Assembly: GCA_010094045.1 (NCBI GenBank)
Contig: ML986617.1
Location: 62,001-126,000, forward strand
From: Lojkania enalia
Taxonomy: Eukaryota > Ascomycota > Dothideomycetes > Pleosporales
Direction: 5' to 3'
Length of the DNA stretch: 64,000 bases
How positions within the stretch are numbered: the first letter of the stretch is position 1; each line of letters opens with the position of its first letter. Positions 46,323-58,903 of the stretch are shown here, piece after piece. The notes below the pieces were generated by a model. That model made no database searches. It was not told the DNA's origin and worked only from the letters and a program-made list of their open reading frames with translations. The translations under genes and the position numbers were made by a program.

Positions 46323-49280
46323 CTATCTTGGGATTAAGCGTAGACATACCGCGCCTGCCGCGCCCGCAACCACAATCCTCTGCTTCCCCAACCAACTCCT
46401 CGGCGCCTCGCTCTTCCTCTGTAAAACCACCGTATTGCTCTGCAGTCTGCTCGTAATGTCGTACCACGCCGACGTCATCAGCCTGTTCTCGCGGTGGAGG
46501 TTCTCAAGTTCTTGCCGAAGCGCGTCCTAGCGATGTCAAAAGGTTAAAATGCCGCATCTTGAATGGTGGCAACGACGGCGCAAGCACGGGAAAGGGTAGT
46601 GGTGGGGTGGGCGGTGGGCTTCTTACCGAGCCTTTCTCGGCGCTGTCTTGCTGAGCCTTTTCTAGCTCCGCACGGAGGTTGTTGTTGGTGGCTTTTTGCG
46701 CTTCGAGGTCCTGATCGAGCCGTTAGCTAGCGCTTCAAAGGTTTTAGAAGTGATGAGCAGGACTAGGTGGGAAAGGAAGAGGAAGAGAAGTGATATAAGA
46801 AAACGCCGGATGCTTGTTACAATTGGAGGCATGTCAGGAGCAAGACTTGCCACATAAGAATCTGATCGGCAGGACATGTTTTCCGAGGCGGCAGTAGGGA
46901 TTCTCTGTCGCCTAAACATATGCGCGACCTTCTCCAATGTGGTTCGTCCGGTGCTAGCATTCGAGCCATTCTCCTCTGACCGTTCCCCGGTTTTCAAAGG
47001 CAAAGTCTCGGAAGGGGAGGTGGTAGGAGATTGAGACATGTTGGAAAAGGTCCCGTGCGAGCCACTCCGCTTTCTGGCTGCAAGAACGGAAGGATCGAAA
47101 GCGGAATTTTGAGTTTTTGAAGGAAGTTGAGTCAAGCTTACTTTCTTTGCAATGTCCAAGGCCGCCTCGGACTGCAATACTGTCTCTGCGATCTCTGATG
47201 CTGTCACATCGAGCACCTTAGGTCGACTGTCTGAAGGTGCTTTAGTAACCCGCTCGATTTGTTCTCGAATGCGCCGCAATGTCTCCACTCTCTTAAGTTC
47301 GAGCAACGCTGGACTGAGATTGTCACGATCTAGGAGGGCTGTGCGGAGAAGGCCAGACTTTTCCTGGTTGCTTAGTTCGAGATCTCGAAGTCTTTCGTTA
47401 GTTTTTTGTTGCAGAGCTAGGAGTCGTTCATTTTCCGCTTGAAGGCTTTGATCCTTTACTTCTTCGCTGACATCGGCTTCTATCATCCGTCAGATTAGTC
47501 TAACGGTCATGATATTCGAATCTTACTCTTGTTTAGCTGATTTCGAAGCTCTGCTGTCTCGAGATCTTTCTCGCGGTACTTGCGACGGAGCTCTTCGATC
47601 TCTGCTTCAACAGCCTGCAGTTTTTCATTTTGTTCGAGGAACGGCCTTTGACTCTCCTCATCCCTGCTCGTCATCATATCGCTCCGCAGGCCTAGGTTCT
47701 CCTGCATCTGCTTAAGTGTCTCTGTTTCCAAGCTCTTCAATCTAGCGTTGAGAATATCGACCTTCTGCTGCAATGCGATCGTATCCGAGGTTACGGAAGG
47801 GCCTGTGATCGTTTTCGAGCTTGTAGATTCTTCTAGATTTTCCACACTTTCATCTTGGGCGAGTTCATCCTCTAAGCTGTCCCCTCGAGGCGCATGGCTG
47901 GATGACTCGAGGCGCTCCTCAAGCTCTCGTTTGGCTTCTTCTGCCTTGTATTGCAGCTCACGGGTTTGTTCAAGCTGCTTCAGGAGTAAGAGATTTTCGT
48001 GCTCGACCCGTGTCCGCTTGCCTTTCTCTTCAAAGATCGATTGCTCACATTGGACTAGCGTCTGACTGTTTTCCTTGTTTACCTTCTCCAAGGCAGTGCA
48101 GCGTTCTTCGATACTTTCAAGTTCCTGAAGGCGTTCACGAGCTGCTTGGTAATCTGATCGGAACGCTTCCAGATTCTTTGTCTCTTGAGTTAGGGTCTGA
48201 ATCTTCTTCTTGAGGTTTTCGTTGGCTTTAGCCTTTTGAACCAGCTCGTCTCGTTCGGCGCGAACAAGTTGAAGCTGATCGCGGAGATCTTGCTTTGACG
48301 GCTCGTCGGCTGTTATGCGTTCTAAGCGCCGGTTCTGGCTCGCTACGACGTCTTTGGCATTGGCGAGGTCCGTTTCCAGCTCCATGATATATTGTCGTTC
48401 GCGAGTCAACTCATTTTTTAACTGCTCGACATCGTCAGACGCTGTTCGAGGCCGCCGATCATCCAAATGGAGCCTTGCTTCAATAAGCTCTTCTTCAAGC
48501 TGTGACACCCTGCTCTTCGACTTCTCGAGCTCTTCCTTTAGCTTCGAAACCTGCGACCTGAGCGCGCTCCGATCCTTATTTGCCTCAAATAGCTGAGCTT
48601 CCTGCTCCAACCCTGAGTCTCGTTCGAATGCTGAGCCTGCCCCCGACACCGCCCTTGTCGGAGTCCTGTAGCCCGAATGCAATGGTTCAGGGGTTAATTC
48701 CTGGTCTACGCCCAGTGCTGCCATTCTCTGATCCAGCTGCTGCATCTCCGTGATGGCTTCCGCAATGGTCTCTCCGGTCTTCATGCCCAGACTCTGCATA
48801 ACCTGAACCATGCGCTGGTTGCTCTTTGGGCTGAACACCGATGCAAGCAGCACCGCCATAGTCAATTTCGCCGTCAACATCATGCTGCCGTCTCTTGCGC
48901 CCGTCTTTAAGTCTGGTATCATGCGCTTGGTGAGGACAGGAAGCTGCTCGCATTCTTCGCGGATGTATGTCGAGACCGCCCGCTCGATGTGTTTGAGATT
49001 CTGCCATCGCGGTATCCAATTATCCGACGTTCGGCGGTGGGATTCGTCGAAGTTGGGGAGGGAATCGTTGAAGTAATCTGCATCGATTTCGGCGAGTATC
49101 TGCCAGAGTATCCGGCCGTCCTCAAGTTGATTCCACGCCGTGATACGTCCGGGAAGCTGGAAAGTATTCACCTGTCGGCAACGAATTAACAAAAGTCTCC
49201 CGGAGGCGCGGAGAAGCGGTAGCCGTGCTGCATACCCAGTCCAGCAGGGCTTTTAGAAGCTCCGGCTTGAAATCATCCAT
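46323..49280 (-). CDS. hookA: HOOK family dynein-cargo adaptor (HookA-like)
   Basis: Links early endosomes to dynein for long-distance transport along microtubules in hyphae. Exons are 49280-49236, 49171-47527, 47479-46821 (or ending 47142), 46710-46627 and 46526-46323. The product is 878 residues, or 771 with the shorter third exon. The N-terminal calponin-homology-like HOOK domain starts MDDFKPELLKALLDW joined to VNTFQLPGRITAWNQLEDGRILW and covers about residues 1-150. A long coiled coil follows to about residue 800. The cargo-side C-terminus contains TSAWYDITSRLQSNTVVLQR and SWLGKQR. The first intron (64 bp) falls right after codon 15. The acceptor at 46711 can pair with either of two in-phase donors (see findings). 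The last residues (AVCLRLIPR) may not be the true end, as a donor-like GTATGT follows AGAAGA. Family assignment is firm. Confidence 0.93.
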
Positions 49281-50075
49281 TTTGTGAAACTCAGGAGACT
49301 ATGACCCGCCAAGGTATGAAATTATTCTTGCAGGTAGTCGGGCATCAAGCAAATGGGATCTATTCATCATGAGCGTGCGAGGGGGATCATGGACGGACCT
49401 GGTGGAGAGCGAGCTCGAGCGAAGTTGCTCGACGCGCAGTGACGCTCGGGACGTGGAATCACGCTAGCGACCTTCTAGAAGCCGACTTTGTCAGTAAAGC
49501 TCGTGCTGCAAGCTGAGGATGCACTGCGACAATATGATAATTATCTATGGAAGAAGGAAATCGACAGTCAACATATTTGCGGTGGTCGTCTCCAGAGAGG
49601 CTTAACGACGCATGCATGACATTATACTAGTCTGAAACGGAGCGCGTCCTCAACACGTCTACACAATCCGACCACTTTTGGCGGGGAGATTAGGGACAGG
49701 CATGCGGCAGATCTGTCACGCCGACTTGTACCCTGTGGCGACCTAGTGCATGTCCCGCCAGACATGTGAAATCAATCGGCGGCATTTGGATCATGTATAG
49801 AAAGTAGTTATTCGGGTAGCCCGCGTAGTCATACAGAAACCCGGACTGTACTCCTAGACCCAACCGAGAGCGGGCGCACCTGCCCTTTCCGCCACTATCT
49901 GCCAAACACTCTAGATCTCTAAGTCTGCCCAAGGGATATGGTGCTTGCTCCGAATCATGCCCGAAATAATAAATCCAAGTCGTAATTCCATCAAAACAAG
50001 CATCGCGGTAGTTAAGGAAGGGCGTCTAAAACCATCTTCATTCTCATCGCATCACAGCATATCCGGCCAGACGCC
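49281..50075. other. Intergenic, no gene seen
   Basis: About 0.8 kb that serves as the upstream region of HOOK and 3' flank of the small secreted protein gene. No supported feature was seen. Confidence 0.55.
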
Positions 50076-50496
50076 TCAGATGGAGATTCCGGGGCCGTTG
50101 TTGGCGTGCATTGGCTGGTCCTCCTCGACTACGCCCTGGTGTTCGCTGGCGATAGAGACGCGGAAGTTCTCGAGGAAGGGAACTGGTGCCTCGCACGCGA
50201 AGCCCCTATGGCACCGTTAGCAAAGCCCTCACCATGTAAATGCTGAGTTGCATACTTGATGATGTTGTAGACGTGTGTGATCTTACCGCCCTAACATCAT
50301 TTGTTAGTTTCTGCAGTTGGTAGTACCCCCGAATGTGGATACGCACGGCATCTTTGACGGCCTTTATGGCGTCGTCTACCACGCTCTGCGGAGTGTCGTT
50401 CGGGTAACTGATAATGACGCTCTGCTTCTCGGCGGGGACGGCCATGGCGTAGGCGACAAGGAGCGTGAAGAAGAAGGCGAGGAAGAAGAATCGCAT
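50076..50496 (-). CDS. Small secreted protein with peptidase inhibitor I9-like fold
   Basis: A 104-residue protein. Exons are 50496-50347, 50290-50256 (35 nt) and 50205-50076, with introns of 56 and 50 bp. The N-terminus MRFFFLAFFFTLLVAYAMA is a clear signal peptide. The rest follows the subtilisin-propeptide/inhibitor I9 pattern: SVIISYPNDTPQSVVDDAIKAV, then GGKITHVYNIIKGFACEAP, and ends with SEHQGVVEEDQPMHANNGPGISI. Cytosolic yeast Pbi2 inhibits vacuolar proteinase B and has the same fold without a signal peptide. Here the target would be a secreted or vacuolar subtilisin-like protease; this is inference. The promoter holds a (GT)n tract. The start ATG is set by the signal peptide. Confidence 0.88.
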
Positions 50497-50600
50497 GGTG
50501 GAGCTGTTTGAAGCGGTAGGCGGTGGGAGGGATATTCAGGCGCTGTGGGTAATAAAGGCTGGCTGAGCCGAAGGCAAGACGTAGAGCCGAGTTCGTAGCG

Positions 50601-50602
<2 letters not shown>

Positions 50603-50631
<29 letters not shown>
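50603..50631. repeat. (GT)n microsatellite
   Basis: About 14 GT units in the promoter or leader region of the I9-like gene, roughly 110 bp upstream of its ATG. Confidence 0.92.
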
Positions 50632-50635
<4 letters not shown>

Positions 50636-51841
50636 TCAGGAAGGTCGAAGGCCGATGCCTGGTGTATAGATTGCGGAAGTGGCAGGGCGGGTAGCATGGC
50701 ATGCGCTCAGCGGTGGAGTGTTTGTCTCGGAGCGGAAGGTAGGTGGCGGCACCCTGCATTGACGGCCACTCTTGGCGATCCGTTCCTACGCCCGTCATGT
50801 GCCTCGTCACCCCACTTTCTCTCGCGGAACTGGAATGTCGAAAAAGAAAAAGCAAGGAGCTTCACGGTGGGCCCGTAATCGGGCAGTATAGCCGCGGCGG
50901 TTGCTATATTGTGTATCTGACTCCATTCCGGCCAAAGGATACACCCCCGGTGGAGGACGTCACAAGGTGGCACAAGGCGGTACAAGGTGTACGATTATGA
51001 TGCATAGAATTCGTCAATGTATGATAATCTGGTTATGCTAACCTGGGCTTCATCTATATACTACCAAACCGTCCGAAGGTAGCGCATCGAAACGGAATTG
51101 CCAAACTCAACAAGCTGTCGCTAGTTTTTGTTCAGTAAAAGCGTTACTCGACGCATAGAAGAGCTATCCACCAAGCCAGTCCATCCGAATAGAACCGTTG
51201 TAGACGCCATGTGCAATGACCAAAGATGATTATGATGCAGCCATGTTGACGCAGGGATCATGAGGGATTTTTTTTTTCTTTTAAGAAAAATGGCAAGGGG
51301 CGCCAAAGAATAAGACAGGCATAGAAAAGAATGAGTTCACTGCCGAAGGGATAATGGGGCTAATGTTTAGGAAATGCAGAATAATGGGGTACATAGAAAG
51401 TAAGGAGGTAATGATGAAGGCCATGGTACTGGTGCAAGCCCGTCCGTAAGACCGTTCCGAAGCGCCTTGTGGATGCCGAAGTAATAGCCCAAGCTCCGAT
51501 GAGTATGCTTGTGGGGAATGATGATCGCAGTGTTTGCGAGAGCAGGAATATTATACAAAACGAATTTGCAAGCCAACCATCCGAAAAGTTCCGAGCAACA
51601 AACTAGCACCATGAGGCTAGATAGGCATCGCAACTACGTGTGAATTGCTCGTTTGCAAGGATAGTCGCAAGATCGTTAAATGAGAAGGAAATCGGATCTT
51701 GAGATAGCCACCAACCACCAGCACGAGATTGACTGGTTAGGATAGAGCATAGTGATAAGGCGACGTTGAGGTAACGGTACTGAGAGTGGCCGTGATTCGT
51801 CAGGTCGTAACGTCGTCAGAAGACCTATCAGCTTCTCGTTC
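50632..51841. other. Intergenic, no gene seen
   Basis: This is the upstream region of the I9-like gene and 3' flank of the Pumilio gene. Only short frames without domains are present. Confidence 0.55.
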
Positions 51842-54800
51842 TCAGAAGAAACCGCTCATGCCGTTGGGCTGATTGAGACCGAACTGTTGATAGGCTGGGT
51901 TTTGTACAGAGTTTTGGAGGTGACTAGGCAACGGTGGGTTGCTCAAACGGTGCGGCTGCGGGGATGCGATGTTGGAGCCATAGTTGTTGGCTACGGCTGT
52001 GTACATGGGAGTATTCTGAAAGGCCGAGGTACCAGGAAGCTGACTGTTGAAGGTGGGATCGACTTCGGTAGCTTGCGTCGCAGCAATAGTGTGAGGAGAT
52101 ACATGGCCAGAAGTGCGACCGGTGTAGGCAGCAAGACGAGACTCACGCTCTTGAACCTTGCTCTGGATACGACGTCCATAAGGTGTCTGACGGATTGATG
52201 GCAAGATTGGGCGCATGCTCTCAATAAGATGCATACACAGCTCCGGGGGAGCAAACTCCAGGGCTGTCTGGATTACGTAGTTGCCGTAAGAGTCGCGCAT
52301 AAGCTTCTCGAGCTCTTCGATATTCATGAGCTCTTCGATCATGAGCCTCTTGGTGGGCATGTCGGCGCAACGGATACACTTCTCGATGACATTGGAGCTG
52401 AACTTCTGCTTGGAGAGTTCGGCGATTTTGGTTTGGAATCCAAGGCACAGCGGGTTTGTGAAGCTCGGATCATTGAGATCAAGGACATACTGCACGACAT
52501 AGTTGCCGAAGGGGTCCTGAACTAACTGGAAGCTGTTCTGAGTAATCTGACGTATGAGCTGAACCTTCTGGAAACCGGAAGCATGGTCGATGCAGCGCTG
52601 GAGGACGCAACAGCCGTGACGGTGAGTGCCAACAATGACACAATTATGGCCGACAGCATCGAAGATGAACTGCGCATCTTCAGACTTCAAATGATTCAAG
52701 CACTTCTGGATGACGTGATTGCCGTTTAGATCCTGGATTAGCTCGACGACCTGACCACTAAGAGCGCGAATGATCATTTGGATCTGAGAGGACATTAGCA
52801 GGAGTTAATCATCGAGAGCATGAAATCGGGTACTGACCTGCTCATTGGTGGAGATGAACTCAATCATCTTCTGAAGAGCTCGGGTGCCATGCTGGTTGAG
52901 AGCAATCTGGACTAGATTCGGAGCAGAGTTGCGGACGAGGGTGTTGCGCTGCTCATCATCTGAAAACTCAAGCAACTTCTGGCACAAGTAATTGCCGAAT
53001 GGATCTAGGAATTGTAAGTAGGGGGAAACCATTGCCAGTCAAAAAAATACCCACCGGTCATCAATTCGACTACATGAGGAGCGGTCTCATCGAAGATAAT
53101 CTGCAAATGCTCAGTGTTGCGTTCCTCGAGCTTTTTCTGCAAGAAACGACAGCCATGTTGATCTTTGCATAGAGTGTAAATCTCGTGGCGCGGCATAGTC
53201 TTTAAATCGTAGTTCATGAAGCGATTGGCATCTGCGATCAGATGAGCGGACTGATGATCGTGCGCATAGGCAGTGGAGTACTGACCGTTCTGCATGCGGC
53301 GGCTCTGGATAACACGAGCTTGACTGTCCTGAACGCGGCCACCTGGACCGTACGTGGTGTATGGGCTGTAGAACGGCATGGACGTATACATGCCATTGGC
53401 ATTGTAGGGTGACGGACCGCCAACCTGAGGTCCAAGAGACAAGCTGCCCATGGCGCCATTCAAGTTGTTCATACTACCATTCATGTTCATGCTATAGCCA
53501 TAGTAAGGCGCGGTATTGTTTGTGCTCGTGGAGTACTGCGATAGGGTTGGCGAACCAACGGTCGAGGTTAGGCCGCTAAGGGGAGCGGCAGAGGTCACAG
53601 TTGGCCCGAATGGAGCAGCGTTCGCATGAAGGCCGGACTGAAGAGAACGATAGCCTCCGTCCTGATCCTTGAAACCGGTTGACAGCTCACGGCTATGACG
53701 GTTCGAGATAGCATTGGGCGGAATGCGACCCATATTGGCGTTGTGATTCTGTAAATGTTGCTCGGCGTGAGAGTTAACTGCAGGACCATTGATACCATTC
53801 GTAGTCTTCATGGTGGGAACGTCGTTGGTCGAGAAAGATTGCTGCAACTTCGGCATACCGTTGGACGGGCTAGCATGGTAGCTAGAACGCTTCGAGTCAC
53901 TATTCAATGGGCTCGCGAAACTGAACTCGACTGAACGACGATTGTTGGTCATGGACTTAGTGGGCGTCGTCTCCACATTGTTGCCGTTTGCTTGGCCGAT
54001 CTCGTACTCATCAACCTGAGAAGTCTTACGGAGCGTGTTGGTAGGAAGTGACTGCTGTGCATGGCGGTGACGGTAAGTGGACCATCCGTTCGAGGCCTCC
54101 GGACCTGGAGACTGAGATAACGCAAGATCAAGCGCAGCAGAAGACGCGGACAGCTGTACAGAGCCGTTGCCGTTGCCGTCGCGACGAACAAGGATAGGGA
54201 ACTTATCATCCGTGGTATTCATCTGCAGGTAAGACTTGACGTCCGGGGAGGCTGCTGTGTTCTGGTGCTTCTCCTCGTCACCAAAGAGGTAAGCCGCAGT
54301 GTTGATGTGACCAAGAACCGAGGCAAGGTCAGGAAGATCGTCACGTCCACGAAGGTCCAGGTTGGTGACGGGCATAGACATACGATTGTGGCTGGTTAAG
54401 ATTGAAGTAAGCACATGTTTGGGATGCTTGACGTGCTGGAATGCGGGTAGAACCGCGATGGTGGATGGGTGGGGTTTCGTGTAACTGCGGCTATGCCTGC
54501 AGCCAAGCGATATGCATGGTAAAGATCAAGGAAGTACTCACTTGCGAAAGACCGGGCTCCTCGGAGTGAAGTCATCATTGTCGAAGTCATCGCCCTCCTC
54601 GTCAGAACCTCGACGAGAGCCAGGCACAGATTGAGACGGGAAGGAATTGGTGCCCTGGCTTGCCTGGTTGGAGGCGATGGATGGGGGGGACATGACAGAG
54701 CCAGAACGACTACCACGCGGAGTACTCAGGCCAGGAGTGATGCTAGACATGCTGAAACGATTTGGACGTGAGAGTGCAGTTGGGAAACCGTTGTTGTCGC

Positions 54801-55938
54801 TATACTCTGGCGGAGTAGTAGGCTGGCTGTGCTTGCCGTACTGGATGTCAGAGGAGAGACGGTGAATCTCTTCTTCGTCGCGTCGAGACTGCAAATCGAT
54901 GAGTTCCATTTCGGCTTCAAATCTTCTGCGTTGTTCTTTCAGATATTCGTACTCAAGCTTCTTCTTTTCGAGCTACAAGTTGTCAGCAACTGATGCCGAA
55001 CTCACAGCGATGCTGTGTGTGTGAGATACGGCGTGCGCGAGGCGCGAGACGGTGAGAGGTGCGGGCGTAAACAAATTAGAGATGGAAGAATAAGGATACG
55101 AGATATAGTGAGAAATGTAGAAATATCTGGCTCAGATGTCAAACTGAGACAGAGTTGTACACAGATGGTGATTTCAATAATAGAATGTGAAGAAAGCAGA
55201 GGAGCGGCTCGAGGTTGTTGTTGACGCTGGAGAGAAGAAGGCGAGGTCAAAAGTAGTGCGGGAAGTGTGTTTATAGAGGGTTGTTGTGGAGGTGAAGGGA
55301 GCGAGTAGCGCACGTGGCAACGCAGCTTTACTCGCCAGAGGTAGACATGATAAAAATCTCAGGTAAAGTTGAAGTGAAGGAGACTTACTACTTGAAGCTT
55401 GTGGAACGTCTATTATGCGGGCATTGTCAGTGTCAGTTCTCTCTCACTTGGTATTGAGCAGGGAAAAGAAGAGCGGGCAGGGAAACGCGGCGCACGAGGA
55501 CGACAGGTAAAGGAAGCAGCACTCTAGCAATAGCAGGCTAATGGGAACAGTAGCGGACACCCCGATGGGCGCCATGCTCTGCATAGCAGTCTACGTCGTC
55601 CTATGCCAGAAATTGCCAGAAATTCCCAGAAATTACCAGAAACAGAGACGAGGGAAGCAGACGTGGGCGCTTACCGCGGTGGTGTATTCAGTCGGCTCAG
55701 CCGCCTGCCTACGCTGTTGCCCAATTGGCGACAATGGAGTGCTCAAGGTGGGGATGTTGTTGGTGGTAAATCGGCGGTGCAACTGCCCGCGGGCCTCGCT
55801 GCTGGAGGTTGGGGTGTGCGAGGGCATCTGGCGCAAGGGGGACGTGATGGAAGAAAACGACGTCTCGTCGCGGGGGGACTGGGCGGCGCGGAAGCGCATG
55901 CTGTCGCTCTGGTCTCCAATGCTGGCGGCGAAGGCCAT
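51842..55938 (-). CDS. Pumilio (PUF) RNA-binding protein, Puf4/Mpt5-like
   Basis: Binds UGUA-containing 3' UTRs and recruits mRNA decay or repression factors. Exons are 55938-55675, 55409-55389 (21 nt), 54972-54542, 54391-53055, 53004-52838 and 52783-51842 (1053 residues). The N-terminal 640 residues are disordered and Ser/Asn/Pro-rich, with one coiled-coil segment (LEKKKLEYEYLKEQRRRFEAE) at about residues 96-135. The PUF domain (about 640-945) has eight repeats whose RNA-contact helices read DQHGCRFLQ, DPFGNYLCQ, NQHGTRALQ, DLNGNHVIQ, HRHGCCVLQ, DPFGNYVVQ, QKFSSNVIE and DSYGNYVIQ. This order is typical of the yeast Puf4/Puf5 branch. A Gln/Asn/Pro-rich tail follows. Introns 1 and 2 are 265 and 416 bp; the rest are 50-150 bp. 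Which yeast paralogue it matches best was not tested. Confidence 0.95.
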
Positions 55939-58903
55939 GTTTGCTAGAAATACACTGTTCGGCCCGTCAGTATGTCTCTGTGGACGAGCCTGGAGCATGT
56001 GTGGGGTTGCGGTTGGCGGTGAGGGGAGTCAGAAGGGTGCCAGCCACGCCGCCGCGGCCGTCTCCTACGCGGGCTCCTGGGCGACGGAGAGGGCAGAGAC
56101 TCACACAGTAACTCGTACAATGGGCGCTGCGCCCCGGGGTGCCGTTGCGGCTGCGATCGAGGGCAGTGGTGGAGGTCGAGAGAGAGTCGGCCAGGGCTCA
56201 GAGACAGGTGCTGCTGCTGGTTGCTGCTGCTGCTGCTGCACGGTTCCTCGCGCTTGGCTGGGGCACGGCGTGGTCCTTGCGCGGTGCTGCTGGATCGGGC
56301 GTGCTGGGTCGAGGCTGCCGGCTCACAAAAGATGGACGGGAAGGACACAGAACCGCGGCCGGGCAGCCCCAACAGCGCGTGGTGAAGACAGAAATACAGA
56401 CTATGAGTACATGCGGTGCGCGGCTGCTGAGCGGCGAGGTGGCCGAGGACCCTTATTCTTAAACGACGACGAACCTGACTAGACGCATGCAAGCCACCGT
56501 ATAGGACCGCGACGGCCACAGGTCGAGTCTTCCGCCCTCCGTCCTGTCTCCGTCCCAAGGGCTGCAGGCCACTTATATTACACGCTCCTAATCACCCTCC
56601 GCCCAGCGCCCGCCATTGTCCCATCGACTGTGTACCACCCCGTCCGCGCCGACTTGCTACCGCTGGCGCCGCCCTCGGGCTCGTCCTGTTTCGTCGCGCC
56701 TCCACAACCAACCGGCGCATGCATTACATAGAGTGCCTCATCTCTACCCGCCCAGCATGCCAATCTGGGGTTGTTTCCAGCCTCCAGCATTCGCGCTTCT
56801 TGCCGGTCTAAATTTGGCCACCCTTCAATACTTTGTGTGTGCGTGTGCCCGGCAACGGTGGACCGGTTTGACAGGCGAATAGTGCCTGGGCCTCCTCCTG
56901 GACGACACGAGAACAGCCCTGATTGACGGCCGGTTGCGAGAGGCCGTTTCTGGCGTCACTCTGCGGCTACGTGTGCTTCCATTGGAGAGCGGCCACTGCG
57001 CCGAATGGGCATCCCGGCTTGCAGATCTGCACGTTTGGACAGAGCATCAGAAGGCAAGCCTGCGAGGGGCACGATTATTCAAGCCGCCCGCGACCTGCGA
57101 CCGCAATGGCGACCGGGCGGGGTTGGAAAATGCCGATGCAAAGCAGCTTGTGCCGCTCAGGCTGGTCGACGTTCTTTGCAGGTGCGCGAACAGGCCGGGT
57201 ATTAAAGTGATGGCGAGCCCAAGTGGTATGTCTGCCAAAGTAACGTTGCATGGCTCCGCTCACGGTCTCGCCCGTGCACACGTCTATAAAGCGTTTTCGC
57301 CCCTCTTATTTGCTTCCTCTCTGATCCCCACAGTGGGCTTTTGTTGGCATTGAGCCGCTCAGCGTGCAGAACGCCGAACTGGCAATTGACAGTCGTAGGT
57401 ATACCTGCAGCCACATGGAAGGGGCTAGACAACGTGATCTTTCACCGCCTCTTGAAACAGGATTGGGTCCTTGAGCTCTTGAAACTAAAGGAGGCTAACT
57501 CGTATCTAGCGTAGCCTGCGGGTATCGATAGCGGAAACGGACGAGAAGGGCGTTTCAGAATCGGCACCTAGCGGACCACAAGCTTCCCCGCACTTCCAAT
57601 CACCGACATCGCTCGCACTGCAGTCTCCTCTGTACGTTGTCGTGTACCGGAGAACCGCTCCTGTGCCGCAGGGAAGTGTCCAGAAGTGTCCCTGAGGGTG
57701 GTAAGGAGTAAGGAACTGTCTTTCCTGCGAGTATGCTCTCAAATACTCTAGTCCTTCGCGTCCTGCGCTTGCGAAAGCTTATGCTTCCCCTCTTTCTAAG
57801 GCCACTTCGGCCCCCACCTTGGCAGCCACATTTGGCAGAATACATTATTGGACCTCCAGCCTGGAGACTGCCATCCACGCTTACTTTGGTCCACTAAGAA
57901 CCTTTCAGTCAAGCGATCCGAGGTGCGGGCCGCTCCTTAGTTCAGTAAGAACCCTTTAGAAAAAGGCAGTTCCTTTGAAGCTTCAGCAACGTCTTCGTGG
58001 AACCATGAAAGGCCCACTATTGGGTCCCAGCATGCTAGGCGCGCACGGCTTTACTTCCCATATGCTCGATGACAACCTGCACAAGGCAGAAGCATCTGCA
58101 GGCTACCCATGACAGCGCATACATATGTATGGTCGCTTCGATACATGTCCGCAAACTTGACATCAACATGCGCTGGCACATTTAGGCTCAGGGCGTGGTC
58201 TGGGGATCAAGTTGCCAGACCAGCAATGGTTAGAACCTTCAAAAGCTCCAAAAAAAAAAAAAAAAAAAGGAATGATAATTAGAATGTTGCAAGTTGAGCT
58301 CAACGCACCTTAGCATGGTGAGTCCGAGCCACCAGGCCAAGGTCACCGACCGAAAACGCAGCAGGGAATCCGCTAGCTGCATATGAGGCTACCCTCATTT
58401 ACAAACTAGCAAAGCTTAATAAACGCTCCTAATTGCAATTGCTTGCTCTTATGTGATCTCCAACGTTGTTATCAATGCACACTACGGTTATGCTGCGATT
58501 TCAGAAATATATCCCTCGATCTAAACAACGTCTCGCCAATAGACAAAAGCAATTGGGATGAAAGCTTAGGTTCCTTCCAAATTCATAAGCTGGAAGTTCA
58601 GTCGGGAAAGACGTCCGCATGCATTACGCGAGTCTACACACTAGACTTCAGCCTCGTTCGTAACCTTCTTTGAGCTTAAACAAACTACTCTTGTGTCTGG
58701 AATGTAAATTTCAGGCCGAACGCGCATACCTGTTACGCGTAGGCGTCTTTGTTATATCAACGGCAGGAGCCGTTGAAACATCCTATCTGTCTTCGCATAG
58801 TCTAAGACACGCAAAGTATATGTCTAGTTTGCTTCAGCGAATAGAATTGTTTTTTGTTCTGATATGCATTCCCGGATCTTCAGTGCCTCCTTCATTTCCC
58901 CGC
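55939..58903. other. 3-kb upstream region of the PUF gene, no gene seen
   Basis: This is GC-rich near the PUF start (55950-57300) and more AT-rich further on, with A18 at 58251-58268. A 313-codon frame on the + strand (55541-56482) is antisense to PUF exon 1 and runs on through stop-poor GC-rich sequence. It has no domain and is taken as a shadow. The length suggests a long leader or complex promoter for PUF. Confidence 0.5.

Noticed and set aside
46662..46860. Apparent C-terminal membrane segment (FLISLLFLFLSHLVLLI) in the HOOK frame
   Set aside because: It is intron read-through. Splicing 46820-46711 removes it and restores coiled coil and the conserved HOOK C-terminus.
55541..56482. 313-codon frame on the + strand
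   Set aside because: It is antisense to PUF exon 1 and continues through stop-poor GC-rich DNA. It reads poly-Cys through a repeat and has no domain.
56934..57353. 139-codon frame on the + strand upstream of PUF
   Set aside because: It overlaps other equally long frames, has no domain, and there is no sign of splice or start context.
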